From contig JASJCJ010000008.1 of NCBI GenBank assembly GCA_030066045.1, forward strand, positions 1-64,000: 64,000 nt of DNA. Reading direction: 5' to 3'. Shown one piece after another: positions 44,695-53,676 of this stretch. The translations under genes and the position numbers were made by a program. The notes under the pieces were generated by a model, which was given only the letters and a program-made list of their open reading frames with translations, ran no database searches and was not told the origin of the DNA. This DNA comes from Calothrix sp. MO_167.B12 (GTDB lineage: Bacteria > Cyanobacteriota > Cyanobacteriia > Cyanobacteriales > Nostocaceae). How positions within the stretch are numbered: the first letter of the stretch is position 1; every line of letters begins with the position of its first letter.

Positions 44695-46092
44695 TTAACT
44701 GGTAACTGATAATTGCTTGCCAATCGCTGGTAACTTACTTTGCTGCCAGAGATTCCTTAACAATACCCTGAAAATAATTCCCAGACCCATCAAACTACTA
44801 GGTGCAGCCATGAGATTGGTTACTGACAAAAAAGCGATCGCTAATACTAAATCTTGTTGAGCAGCAGTCTGTAGTTTGCTTGTGTACCAATTCATCAAAC
44901 GTACCATCAAGCTACGCTTGCCTTGCACTTGGGGAACTCGCAAATCGCTGATTACAGCAGTACTCCAGGGACAATCTACGACCTTACTGGCTGCTATGAA
45001 GAAACGTTTAGCTAAATTATCAGTACCTTGATTGAGACAATTTTGTAAAGCGATCGCCTCCAGGGCTGCAACCGTCATTCCTTGAGCATAAATAGGATTA
45101 AAGCTACAAATAGCATCACCAAACACTAAATAGCCTGCGGGAAATTTTCTCAACTTTTCATAATGCCGACGCAGGCTAGAGGGAAACTTGTAGGGAATTA
45201 GCCCTGACAGGGGTTGGGCATTTTTAATTGTATTATAAATATCTTGGGTGGGTAAAGACTTGGCAAACTCCAGAAACCCCGCTTCTTCTAGAGGTGCGCG
45301 ATCGCCCATATAACCGCCAATACTAACTATCCAGCGCGATTCTTGGGAAGATACTCCATTTTCAGCCTCCTGAGCAATAAGTACCCCTACACGCCAGTTA
45401 GGAGCCGCTCCTGACACAATTATAGCCGTGTCTCCTTGGAGGTGTTCGGGTTGGCGGCGATAGAGGCGGGTTGTATAACTAATATCCACACCGATTTGCT
45501 CTTCTTCTGGCTTTTGATAACCGAGGTTCGTCAGCCAAGTAGGACTTTTAGAACCCCTACCAGTAGCATCTACCACCAAATCGGCGTTTAAGATTTCTTC
45601 CTCGCTGCTGCTATGACGTTGGATAAATTTAACCCCAGTAACACAAGTATTATCTTTTGTTGTAACTAAACCCAACACATGGCAATTTTCAATCGCTCTC
45701 ACATTGGGTAAAGCTAACAAACGCTGTCTTACCTGAGCCTCGAGTAAAGGACGACTCACCAACAAACCAGTCAAATCGTTGTCAGTGTCGTGCAAATATC
45801 CACCATTGATAAAAAACCGTGCTTCTTGCAAATGTGCCGGAATTGCTCCTTGGTTTTCTAACTCTTGGGTAATACCAGGAAAAAACTGTTCGATTGCTTC
45901 TCGACCTTTTAATAATAAACCGTGGGCATGGCGACCTTGAGGCACACCCGAACGATTCTCTCCTGGCAAAGGGAAAATATCTCGTTCTATGACAGTGACT
46001 TGTTGATAATAATCAGCTAAAGACCGAGCTGCAAGCAATCCACCCATACTTGCACCGATGACGATCACATGTTGAGCAGTTTCTTTAGTCAT
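44695..46092 (-). CDS. FAD-dependent monooxygenase/oxidoreductase
   Basis: About 465 residues from ATG 46092 (MTKETAQHVIVIGASMGG); the upstream start at 46137 lies in the edge of a MITE and is unlikely. Rossmann FAD motif IGASMGGLLAARSLADYY, the second motif DLVVDATGRGSKSPTWL and the third GDAICSFNPIYAQGMTVAALEA identify a group A flavin monooxygenase/geranylgeranyl-reductase-like enzyme. Hydrophobic C-terminal helices (VLAIAFLSVTNLMA) suggest membrane association and a lipid or terpenoid substrate. It forms a two-gene unit with the saccharopine-dehydrogenase-like gene. Confidence 0.82.
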   Translation of the reverse strand: MTKETAQHVIVIGASMGGLLAARSLADYYQQVTVIERDIFPLPGENRSGVPQGRHAHGLLLKGREAIEQFFPGITQELENQGAIPAHLQEARFFINGGYLHDTDNDLTGLLVSRPLLEAQVRQRLLALPNVRAIENCHVLGLVTTKDNTCVTGVKFIQRHSSSEEEILNADLVVDATGRGSKSPTWLTNLGYQKPEEEQIGVDISYTTRLYRRQPEHLQGDTAIIVSGAAPNWRVGVLIAQEAENGVSSQESRWIVSIGGYMGDRAPLEEAGFLEFAKSLPTQDIYNTIKNAQPLSGLIPYKFPSSLRRHYEKLRKFPAGYLVFGDAICSFNPIYAQGMTVAALEAIALQNCLNQGTDNLAKRFFIAASKVVDCPWSTAVISDLRVPQVQGKRSLMVRLMNWYTSKLQTAAQQDLVLAIAFLSVTNLMAAPSSLMGLGIIFRVLLRNLWQQSKLPAIGKQLSVTS

Positions 46093-46124
46093 GACGCTCA
46101 CCCATAAACTCCAGAGACAATTAT

Positions 46125-46286
46125 AGGACTTACACAACTGGCATATGTTTTCTGTAGGGGAGGCTGCGGTGTAGATTTTCTGCCCGCATTATTGCCGTTG
46201 CATGACGCTGCGATCATATTTGAACGTAGTCATCAGACTTGTAACCTCACGCACCAATCACCGATTGTGACAATTGCGTAAGTCCT
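46125..46286. mobile_element. Family A MITE, copy near FAD gene
   Basis: A 162-bp copy of family A with ends AGGACTTACACAACTGG and GACAATTGCGTAAGTCCT. Same orientation as the copy at 30330. It lies 33 bp upstream of the FAD oxidoreductase start, so it may carry or interrupt the promoter. Confidence 0.72.
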
Positions 46287-46462
46287 GAATTAAAAAGCAT
46301 TAATTAACTACACATTGGTTCCAGTTATTTCTTAATTATGCAATTTTAGATTTTGCCTTCAGTCATTTGTCCCCGTAGTGCGTGGCATTAATTTTATAGT
46401 GCTACGTGACTAGGTTAGGACATTTTTGAGAGCTACAACCTTTGATTAGTAAGCTTATTACT

Positions 46463-46664
46463 TACTCCCTTCCCGGCAGAAGATTACCTATAACGTAGGT
46501 TGGGTTGTAGCTTGCTTCCACGAAGTGGTACGAAGTGTAGACGCAACAGCGGCTTGGAGTAAGCGAAGCTTTCTCGAAGAGTAGAGTAACCCAACAATAT
46601 GCTGGGTTTCGTCCCTCAACAAGCGCCTACAATTTTTCGGTAATTTTATAGCGGGAAGGGAGTA
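46463..46664. mobile_element. Small palindromic element (family B), copy 2
   Basis: Ends TACTCCCTTC and GAAGGGAGTA, inverted relative to 1035-1167. It is longer by about 70 bp because of an insert with 'gacgcaacagcggcttgg' and 'agcgaagctttctcgaagag' words, which also occur at 24540-24570. It is non-coding. Confidence 0.55.
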
Positions 46665-46723
46665 TTACTTATTACTTATTACTTGCGCGTAGCACTATAC
46701 CTAGCCCTCAAAACTATTAAAGT

Positions 46724-46749
46724 AAAAAAACCCAGTTTTTCAACTGGGT
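46724..46749 (-). terminator. Rho-independent terminator of desB
   Basis: On the minus strand, ACCCAGTT-GAAA-AACTGGGT forms a perfect eight-base stem with a tetraloop, followed by seven T. It lies about 30 bp after the desB stop and ends the desaturase cluster. Confidence 0.9.
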
Positions 46750-46778
46750 AATAGAAAATTAATATTTTGGCTTTTTGC

Positions 46779-47903
46779 TTACTTGTGATGAGAAGTGTAA
46801 TAAACCTTACTACCAGTATCAGGTACAAAATGGCAAGCAATACAAGAACGCCACATCGAAGTGAAAATTGGTTCTTCTGATTTACGGAAATATTCACCCA
46901 AAACAGGTTTAATAGCCTCAGTTGCTTTCTTTAAATTATAGTGAGGCATATTCAGAAATATGTGGTGAGCGACATGGGTACCAATATCATGGTGAATATG
47001 ATTGATAAATCCATAGTCACGGTCAATAGTTGACAATGCACCCTTGAGAAAAGTCCACTCTCCCTCACGATACCAAGGAATATCTGACTCTGTATGATGC
47101 AAGAAAGTAACTAAATCCAACCACATGACAAACACAATGTAAGGTCCAGCGTAGTATTTCAATAACCACATCCAACCCCATTGATAGGTCAGAAAACCAA
47201 GCAAACCTACCATCGCTATCCATAGAACACTACTAGTAATCACATCCCATTTTTCTGATTTTTTAAACAATGAACTACTAGGAGAGAAGTGGGAACCTTC
47301 TTTATTGGGAGAACGCTTAAACAAATATATGGGATAAGCAAACAAAAATAGATAATAACGTCCTATTTTTTGAATCCAGGGCATTGCCTGATAATCCGAT
47401 TCCGAAACTGGATACCAACTTTCATCATTATCCAAGTGACCAGTATTCTTATGATGAGTTCTATGACTAATTCGCCAGCCATGGTAAGGCACAAGAATTG
47501 GCGTATGACAAATATGTCCCATCAAGTCATTCAACCATTTATGGCGAGAAAATGATTGGTGTCCGCAGTCATGTCCAACTACAAACAAAGCCCAAAACAT
47601 TGTGCCTTGCATTGCCCAGAAAATGGGAAAGAATAACCAAGAGTCTAATTTATATGCAACTGCATATAATAAAGCGATAATTGCGATATCCCGAAAAAAG
47701 AAAAAGAAGGATTTCCAGACATTAGGGATAAAACATTCCGGAGGAATTGCGGCTTTGATATCACCTAATGTAAACGGTAATGTGGTTACTTCCTGGGAAG
47801 ATGTACTTTCAAGTTGATTGGATAACTCTATGGTGTTAGATTGCACGTTGTTTTGTACTGGGTTTTTGGATATGAAATTAACAGGGGTGCTTGTTGCAAT
47901 CAT
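46779..47903 (-). CDS. desB: Omega-3 (delta-15) acyl-lipid desaturase
   Basis: A 374-residue membrane di-iron enzyme. Histidine boxes are HDCGH (111-115), HRTHH (147-151) and HVAHH (310-314), with four hydrophobic segments between. It adds the omega-3 double bond to linoleoyl chains on membrane lipids, using ferredoxin. LWFVVGHDCGHQSF-type context and HVAHHIFLNMPHYNLKKATEAI are typical of DesB. It is the third gene after desC and desA on the same strand, and is often cold-induced in cyanobacteria. A hairpin occurs in its upstream region (48149-48184). The own terminator follows. Confidence 0.93.
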   Translation of the reverse strand: MIATSTPVNFISKNPVQNNVQSNTIELSNQLESTSSQEVTTLPFTLGDIKAAIPPECFIPNVWKSFFFFFRDIAIIALLYAVAYKLDSWLFFPIFWAMQGTMFWALFVVGHDCGHQSFSRHKWLNDLMGHICHTPILVPYHGWRISHRTHHKNTGHLDNDESWYPVSESDYQAMPWIQKIGRYYLFLFAYPIYLFKRSPNKEGSHFSPSSSLFKKSEKWDVITSSVLWIAMVGLLGFLTYQWGWMWLLKYYAGPYIVFVMWLDLVTFLHHTESDIPWYREGEWTFLKGALSTIDRDYGFINHIHHDIGTHVAHHIFLNMPHYNLKKATEAIKPVLGEYFRKSEEPIFTSMWRSCIACHFVPDTGSKVYYTSHHK

Positions 47904-48264
47904 GAATGTAATTCAGGCACTTCTGACTTGATTACAATATATAACACCATGTTCAACTGTATCTTTATCCTTAGAAAGGAGGCTTAAGGAGGATTGAACT
48001 CTCAATGACTCAGTTTCAGATACCTCAAGCCCTTACAAAGGGAGTGTTGAAAAAAAAGTTGTACATGGGGTATACATAGTAAAAACTATCAATTTTTTGC
48101 GCCTATACAAACAAGCCTAATCGCACTTGCATTTTGGTAGATATTGTCTGGCAATTTTGAGATTATTTTGGGTAAAAATTGCCAGTAACCATTCAGATAA
48201 TGCTGACAAAAATTAAATGCTTGGTAACAGATGAATTTACTTCTGTTGAAGCCGAATTCATTAT
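47904..48264. other. desA-desB intergenic with hairpin
   Basis: About 360 bp. TGGCAATTTT (48149-48158) pairs with AAAATTGCCA (48175-48184). It could be an end signal for desA or part of a desB leader; no T-run follows on the minus strand. 'aaaggaggcttaaggaggattg' at 47976-47997 is on the wrong strand for desB. Promoter not assigned. Confidence 0.45.
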
Positions 48265-49317
48265 TTATTTTTCAGCATAATATTCATCGAAAGACAAATA
48301 ACCAACGTCAGTTTTGTATAACTGACATTTATCTGTCAAGCTCTTCATTAATGACCAAGAAAACTGACATTCCGGATGCAAATAACTACCCCATTTCTCT
48401 TGCAAACTCCGATATGCTAAACGCAAATTGTAAGAAGGAATAGCAGTAGAAATGTGATGGGGCACATGAACATTAATGTCGTGACAAAGGATTTCTACCC
48501 ACCGGGGATAATTGCAGTGAATAGTTCCATTAAGCTGTGCTATGACTTGGTTCCAGTTATCAGCAGTTTCAAAAGGAACATCGGGTGCGGTGTGGTGTAC
48601 ATAAGTAAAAGTACTCATCCAAAAATGATAAACCAACCAGGGCACAAACCAGAACTTAACCCATCCCCAAATTCCCACAGTGGCTATGAGCGTCGGAAAT
48701 GCGATCGCAGCAAATGCAACTACCACAGCTACGGACAATTTCACATCAGCTTGGTCTTGTTTGCGGAACTTTCGCCAATCAAAATGGACAACAGCCCAGT
48801 GTCCAATGGAACCTACCCACCAAAGGCGATTGAGTAGAAATCTCTGATACCTCCATTGCTCCGGTTCACTCCACCTCTCGAACACTTCTGTTCTAATTGG
48901 ATGCCAAGCATTATCTTCATCAAATTTGTTGGTGTGGGTGTGGTGGTGATTATGACCAATACGCCAAGAATGGAATGGATAAACTAATGGCATAAACACT
49001 AAATGTCCCACCAAATCATTTACCCAGCGACGTTTCGCAAACGAACGATGACCGCAATCATGACCGATGACAAAAAAGCCTGTCAAGGCTGTGCCGGTAA
49101 AAATCCACGCTAAAGGCAAGAGATACCAAGGTGCGATCGCTAGACTTAAATAGCCTAAAACAACCATTGATACACTGATGACAACTTTTCTGGCTGCCTT
49201 TAGAGGATTCTGTACGAAACATTCCTTGGGCAAGCTTTTGATAATATCTTGCAGTTTGAAGTCGGGACTGCCAACTTCTTGAGCTTGATTCTGGCTATTG
49301 ATTATTGATGTAGTCAT
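48265..49317 (-). CDS. desA: Delta-12 acyl-lipid desaturase
   Basis: A 350-residue membrane di-iron desaturase with boxes HDCGH (86-90), HNHHH (122-126) and HVPHH (284-288). It converts oleoyl to linoleoyl chains on glycerolipids. [26 protein letters not shown] and [13 protein letters not shown] are DesA signatures. It lies between desC and desB, all leftward, with gaps of 250-360 bp that suggest separate promoters. Confidence 0.94.
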   Translation of the reverse strand: MTTSIINSQNQAQEVGSPDFKLQDIIKSLPKECFVQNPLKAARKVVISVSMVVLGYLSLAIAPWYLLPLAWIFTGTALTGFFVIGHDCGHRSFAKRRWVNDLVGHLVFMPLVYPFHSWRIGHNHHHTHTNKFDEDNAWHPIRTEVFERWSEPEQWRYQRFLLNRLWWVGSIGHWAVVHFDWRKFRKQDQADVKLSVAVVVAFAAIAFPTLIATVGIWGWVKFWFVPWLVYHFWMSTFTYVHHTAPDVPFETADNWNQVIAQLNGTIHCNYPRWVEILCHDINVHVPHHISTAIPSYNLRLAYRSLQEKWGSYLHPECQFSWSLMKSLTDKCQLYKTDVGYLSFDEYYAEK

Positions 49318-49563
49318 GAATACCTAAAAAAGCGAACCTCGCAATGCAGTTACTGAACAACAAGTTTATTTCAGTAAAGTTTCGGAATACTAGCGTCTCG
49401 GATGATATCAATCTAAGCCACTGTAGCACATCTAAATGGCGTTTTTATTATCCTGCTCAAAACTAATACCCCCGCATATTTCCAGGAAAAATGAACCCAG
49501 CAGCAGGGGCTGGACAGTGTCAAGAACTATGTTGTAAATGTAACTAGATTCTCTATTTAATTG

Positions 49564-50376
49564 TTACTTCCCTGCTAGCTTGACATTCTTGGCTAAACCG
49601 AGAAATTGCAACAGTTGAATAGTCATCCAGGTCATATCTATTTCCCACCATTGCAGACCATGACGGGCAGAATATTGGTAAGCGTGGTGATTATTGTGCC
49701 AACCTTCACCAAATACTAGTATGGCAACCCACCAGCAGTTAGTTGAATTATCCCCAGATTCGTGGCTGCGATAGCCGAATTTGTGGGTCGCGCTATTAAC
49801 TAACCAAGTGCAATGCCATACCCAAACTATGCGGGCAAAAACACCCCAAAAAACAAAAGACCAACCGCCCCACAGTAATAACCCTATTCCTAGAGCTACT
49901 TGGAGGAGAATCATATATTTTTCTAAAAACTGATAAACTGGGTCTTCGGCAATATCTTTTGTAAACCGAGGGAGTTCTGATAGATCGGATCTATGGTAAA
50001 TTAACCAACCCATATGGCTCCACCAAAAACCTTGATTAGAGTCATGGGGGTCATTTTCTTGGTCTGAGTGTAAATGGTGAATGCGGTGTGTGCCGATCCA
50101 TTCCACAGGACCACCTTGACAAGCAAGGGTTCCGAAGAACACCAACAAATACTCCAGCCATTTGGGAGATTGAAAACTACGGTGTGTAACTAAACGGTGA
50201 AACCCTAGGGTGATACCCAAGCCACCTGTAACCCAATATAGGAGTAGAGCCACTCCCACAGCCTTCCAACTAAAAAAGTTAGGGAAAAAGGCAAATATGG
50301 CTCCGATATGCACACCGGCAAAGAACAGGGTATTTACCCAATTAATTGAACGTTTGGTTGAGGTAGCAATTGTCAT
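49564..50376 (-). CDS. desC: Delta-9 acyl-lipid desaturase
   Basis: A 270-residue membrane desaturase of the stearoyl type: HRLVTH (60-65), HRIHH (97-101) and HNNHH (227-231), with the tryptophan-rich context GFWWSHMGWL. It introduces the first double bond into stearoyl or palmitoyl chains. First gene of the desC-desA-desB set, so the cluster encodes the full path from saturated to omega-3 acyl chains apart from delta-6 desaturation. Confidence 0.94.
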   Translation of the reverse strand: MTIATSTKRSINWVNTLFFAGVHIGAIFAFFPNFFSWKAVGVALLLYWVTGGLGITLGFHRLVTHRSFQSPKWLEYLLVFFGTLACQGGPVEWIGTHRIHHLHSDQENDPHDSNQGFWWSHMGWLIYHRSDLSELPRFTKDIAEDPVYQFLEKYMILLQVALGIGLLLWGGWSFVFWGVFARIVWVWHCTWLVNSATHKFGYRSHESGDNSTNCWWVAILVFGEGWHNNHHAYQYSARHGLQWWEIDMTWMTIQLLQFLGLAKNVKLAGK

Positions 50377-50485
50377 GCAGTAACCTGAGTTATGAAATTT
50401 TTAGTCAAATCTGCGCGATCGCTTGGGGAAGCTAGGCGCTTCGTGCCATAAATCCGCAAATATTTATTGTGTAAACGAGAAACTC

Positions 50486-51715
50486 ATGAACAGCTTGGAA
50501 CAGCTGCAACAAGCAGAACAGGCACTGTTACCGATTTTTTCTGGTATTGACGCTCAGGTCAAGCAAAATCTTCAAAAATTGTTAACCGCCTTTCGTCATC
50601 ATAATGTAGGGTCACATCATTTTGCAGGAGTATCCGGTTACGGTCATGATGATTTAGGGCGAGAAACCTTAGATAAAGTCTTTGGGGAAGTTATGGGTGC
50701 AGAAGCAGCAGCAGTGAGGGTACAGTTCGTTTCTGGAACCCATGCGATCGCCTGTGCTTTATATGGCGTTCTCCGTCCTGGTGATGAAATGCTGTCCGTC
50801 GCAGGCGCGCCCTACGACACATTAGAAGAAGTAATTGGTTTAAGGGGGCAAGGTCAAGGTTCACTTATAGATTTCGGCATTAGTTATCGGCAATTAGACC
50901 TTACACCACAAGGAAACATCGATTGGCAAGCTTTAAGTCAAGCAGTAAGGCATAATACCAGTTTAGTCTTAATTCAACGTTCTTGTGGTTACTCTTGGCG
51001 ATCGAGTTTATCCATTGCTGAAATTGCCAAAATTATCCAAATAGTCAAACAGCAAAATCCCCACACCGTTTGCTTTGTTGATAATTGTTACGGTGAATTC
51101 ATCGAAACCCGTGAACCTACGCAAGTCGGTGCAGATTTAATGGCGGGTTCCTTAATCAAAAATCCTGGGGGCACAATTGTCACTGCTGGGGGTTACATCG
51201 CCGGTCGCGCCGATTTGGTAGAAGCCGCAGCCTGTCGTCTGACTGCACCGGGAATTGGTACTGCCGGGGGAGCTACCTTTGACCAACTCCGCCTCTTGTT
51301 CCAAGGGTTATTTTTAGCACCACAAATGGTGGGCGAAGCAATGAAAGGCACTCATCTGACTGGTTACGTATTTGACAAACTCGGCTATCCCGTGAATCCT
51401 GCACCCCTGGCACCCCGTCGGGATGTAATTCAAGCCATAAAACTGGGTTCTGCTGAAAAGCTAATTGCCTTCTGTAAAGCCATCCAACGCAACTCTCCCA
51501 TTGGTTCCTATCTAGACCCCATTCCTGATGATATGCCTGGGTATGAGAGTCAAGTAATCATGGCTGGGGGGACATTTATTGAGGGGAGTACTTTAGAGTT
51601 TTCCGCCGATGGACCCTTGCGGGAGCCATACGTGGTCTATTGCCAGGGGGGGACTCATTGGACCCATGTAGCGATCGCATTAGAGGCGGCGATCGAGGCG
51701 GTGGGTGTTCCATAA
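50486..51715 (+). CDS. Methionine gamma-lyase-like PLP enzyme (aluminium resistance protein family)
   Basis: About 409 residues from ATG 50486 (MNSLEQLQQAEQALLPIFSG); an upstream in-frame start at 50423 is less likely. Fold-type I PLP enzyme: HFAGVSGYGHDDLGRETLDKVF, VQFVSGTHAIACALYGVLRPGDEML, VDNCYGEFIE for the PLP Asp, and GSLIKNPGG with the Schiff-base lysine. The family is called methionine gamma-lyase-like or aluminium-resistance protein, and the true substrate is not established. Its divergent neighbour is desC. Repeat 'ctcacgcaaaggcgcaaagg' follows. Confidence 0.87.
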   Translation: MNSLEQLQQAEQALLPIFSGIDAQVKQNLQKLLTAFRHHNVGSHHFAGVSGYGHDDLGRETLDKVFGEVMGAEAAAVRVQFVSGTHAIACALYGVLRPGDEMLSVAGAPYDTLEEVIGLRGQGQGSLIDFGISYRQLDLTPQGNIDWQALSQAVRHNTSLVLIQRSCGYSWRSSLSIAEIAKIIQIVKQQNPHTVCFVDNCYGEFIETREPTQVGADLMAGSLIKNPGGTIVTAGGYIAGRADLVEAAACRLTAPGIGTAGGATFDQLRLLFQGLFLAPQMVGEAMKGTHLTGYVFDKLGYPVNPAPLAPRRDVIQAIKLGSAEKLIAFCKAIQRNSPIGSYLDPIPDDMPGYESQVIMAGGTFIEGSTLEFSADGPLREPYVVYCQGGTHWTHVAIALEAAIEAVGVP

Positions 51716-51733
51716 TACATGGGTTAGAATTGT

Positions 51734-51760
51734 CTCACGCAAAGGCGCAAAGGCGCAAAG
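51734..51760. repeat. Inverted repeat left of GxxExxY gene
   Basis: CTCACGCAAAGGCGCAAAGG plus 'cgcaaag' (27 bp) is the inverse of 52153-52179 with two mismatches. The pair brackets the GxxExxY gene. Confidence 0.75.
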
Positions 51761-51772
51761 AGGGAGGAAAGA

Positions 51773-52150
51773 GTGACGGAGAATGAGATTGCTAGGGAGA
51801 TTGTTGATGCTGCTTATAAGGTGCATACGACTTTGGGACCTGGGTTGTTGGAGTCGGTGTATGAGGCGGCTATTGAATATGAGTTACGGAAGAGGGGATT
51901 GTGGGTAGTGAGGCAGGTGCCTATTCCTGTGATTTATGAGGAAGTAAGGTTAGAAGAGGGTTTTCGTGCTGATTTGATTGTTGAAGACAAGGTAATTGTT
52001 GAACTCAAATCTGTGGAAGCAGTACATCCGGTACACAAAAAACAACTCCTAACCTACCTTCGTCTTGCTGACAAGAAACTTGGTTTACTCATCAACTTCG
52101 GAGCCTCGTTAATCAAAGACGGTATCTCCCGCATTGTCAACGGCTTATAA
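51773..52150 (+). CDS. GxxExxY family protein
   Basis: A 125-residue protein named for the motif GPGLLESVYEAAIEYEL (22-38). It continues with FRADLIVEDKVIVELKSVEAVHPVHKKQLLTYLRL, a PD-(D/E)XK-like core with D...E-L-K residues. GTG start 51773 is supported by GGGAGG a few bases upstream. Function is unknown; the nuclease-like fold is inferred from the motif. It lies between two 27-bp inverted repeats as a compact cassette and converges on bciB. Confidence 0.88.
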   Translation: MTENEIAREIVDAAYKVHTTLGPGLLESVYEAAIEYELRKRGLWVVRQVPIPVIYEEVRLEEGFRADLIVEDKVIVELKSVEAVHPVHKKQLLTYLRLADKKLGLLINFGASLIKDGISRIVNGL

Positions 52151-52152
52151 AT

Positions 52153-52179
52153 CTTTGCGTCTTTGCGTCTTTGCGTGAG
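52153..52179. repeat. Inverted repeat right of GxxExxY gene
   Basis: CTTTGCGTCTTTGCGTCTTT plus 'gcgtgag' mirrors 51734-51760. The same word is dispersed elsewhere in the window (12950, 24740, 30565), so the bracket may be two independent repeats. Confidence 0.75.
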
Positions 52180-52183
52180 CCTT

Positions 52184-53383
52184 CTAATCCGGTAACTTAT
52201 ACTGCCCCACAATCCTCTTCGCAAACTCCGGCACATGAGCCTCCAACTTCTTGGCGTAATTCCGCTTCACATACAAATAATTCCGCGTAAAGTGGGAATC
52301 TATCGAGAACCGCGCATACTCCAACCCCTTAGGACCAATTTTCTCAATCACCACCCCCATGAGTTTCGCCGCCCACATCGGCAAAGTCACCCCCTTATCA
52401 TAGGCTGGTATACTTTGTTGCACTGCTTGTTTGCGATCGCCCTTGGCAAAGACTGGCTGAGTCTGTATTTGCTCTTGCACCAATGACAACATTTCTTTCC
52501 CTGTATCATTCCGAACCACTATCCATTGCCAACCAAAGGGTGCCCCCATATACCCAACTACTAAATCTGCCAGTGAATTTACGTAATCGAAGCAACTCAT
52601 ACAAGAAGGAGCAAATACATCTTTGAGTTGGTTGGTTTTCAAGCCAAAGAAAGGCACAGTTTCCGTTGAGCCGTCTTCGTGTTTGAAGTGAACTCGAAAA
52701 TCCTGCATGAATTCATAATACACCACGGTTTCGGGGGAACGGCTGGTGGTGTCGAGGAATTTTTGCAGTCCGGCGCGGGTGACGTTATCGACGCAGGGTG
52801 TCCCCAAAACATAGAGTTTCTCTAAGCCCAGTTGTTTTTCTACGGCTCGTAATGCCTGGATTTGGCAACCTACCCCAATTACCAATAACCGTTTCATCCC
52901 CGATTTTTCGATTTCTTCCAGTACGGAAAGATTCGGGGAAAGGGTTGGTTTATTTACCCGTGCTGCCAGTATTTCCTCTGAGGTGCGGGCAATGACAGGC
53001 ATGGGTTGAAAGCGGTCTTCTTTAGTATTTTGGACACAGACTACCCCTTCCACTAACCCACGATTGAGCATTTCAATGGCAATGGTGCTGACGATTCCCG
53101 TCCATTGAGCGCCGGGGATGGGTTCAGTTTTCCGCGCCGCCATCATTTCCTGATGCACCCCAAAGTAGAGTTCATCAGGGTTGTCGAGATTGCGATCGCG
53201 TCCGTGGCTTTGGGTTTCTAGTTCCTCGAATTGTTGATTAATAAAAGCACAAGCTGACTTGACATAGTGGACATAGTATGTATCGCAAAGTCCGCATTCG
53301 CTGCATAGTTCCTTGGCGGGGCGACGGCTACCTGGTTTGAGGGCTTTGGCTTTCTTGTGTTTGGGGAAATCTACTGATGTCAT
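52184..53383 (-). CDS. bciB: Divinyl chlorophyllide a 8-vinyl-reductase, ferredoxin-type (BciB)
   Basis: About 399 residues from ATG 53383 (MTSVDFPKHKKAKALKPGS). FrhB-type flavo-iron-sulfur protein: CSECGLCDTYYVHYVKSACAFI-like N-terminal cysteines and CMSCFDYVNSLADLVVGYMG for the 4Fe-4S and FAD sites. In cyanobacteria this orthologue (Slr1923 in Synechocystis) reduces the 8-vinyl group of chlorophyll intermediates with ferredoxin. The related 7-hydroxymethyl chlorophyll reductase is a close alternative. It is monocistronic. Confidence 0.9.
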   Translation of the reverse strand: MTSVDFPKHKKAKALKPGSRRPAKELCSECGLCDTYYVHYVKSACAFINQQFEELETQSHGRDRNLDNPDELYFGVHQEMMAARKTEPIPGAQWTGIVSTIAIEMLNRGLVEGVVCVQNTKEDRFQPMPVIARTSEEILAARVNKPTLSPNLSVLEEIEKSGMKRLLVIGVGCQIQALRAVEKQLGLEKLYVLGTPCVDNVTRAGLQKFLDTTSRSPETVVYYEFMQDFRVHFKHEDGSTETVPFFGLKTNQLKDVFAPSCMSCFDYVNSLADLVVGYMGAPFGWQWIVVRNDTGKEMLSLVQEQIQTQPVFAKGDRKQAVQQSIPAYDKGVTLPMWAAKLMGVVIEKIGPKGLEYARFSIDSHFTRNYLYVKRNYAKKLEAHVPEFAKRIVGQYKLPD

Positions 53384-53676
53384 TAAAATTTCGGATTTCA
53401 AAACTGTGGATGCTTTATTTCACAATATCTCAGAGAGGGGGATAAAGGTCATGGAAAGCATCAGAATCGATAATTGAGGTGATTTATTCTCTGGTGTTGT
53501 GCTTGGTGAAAGGTTTACTCAGGATTTAAGTACAAGTACTAAGGTATTTTTGTATATTTTTATTTTACAAAGGTATTATCTCAATTACTGTGACAATCAT
53601 ATTTCTTAAGCCAACCGTATTTGCATATAACTAAACTTCTTTAAACATCTAATTAAGGGAATATAAGTAAAAATCT

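Noticed and set aside
44486-44698. Plus-strand frame opposite the saccharopine-dehydrogenase-like gene
   Set aside because: Antisense shadow of a well-supported gene.
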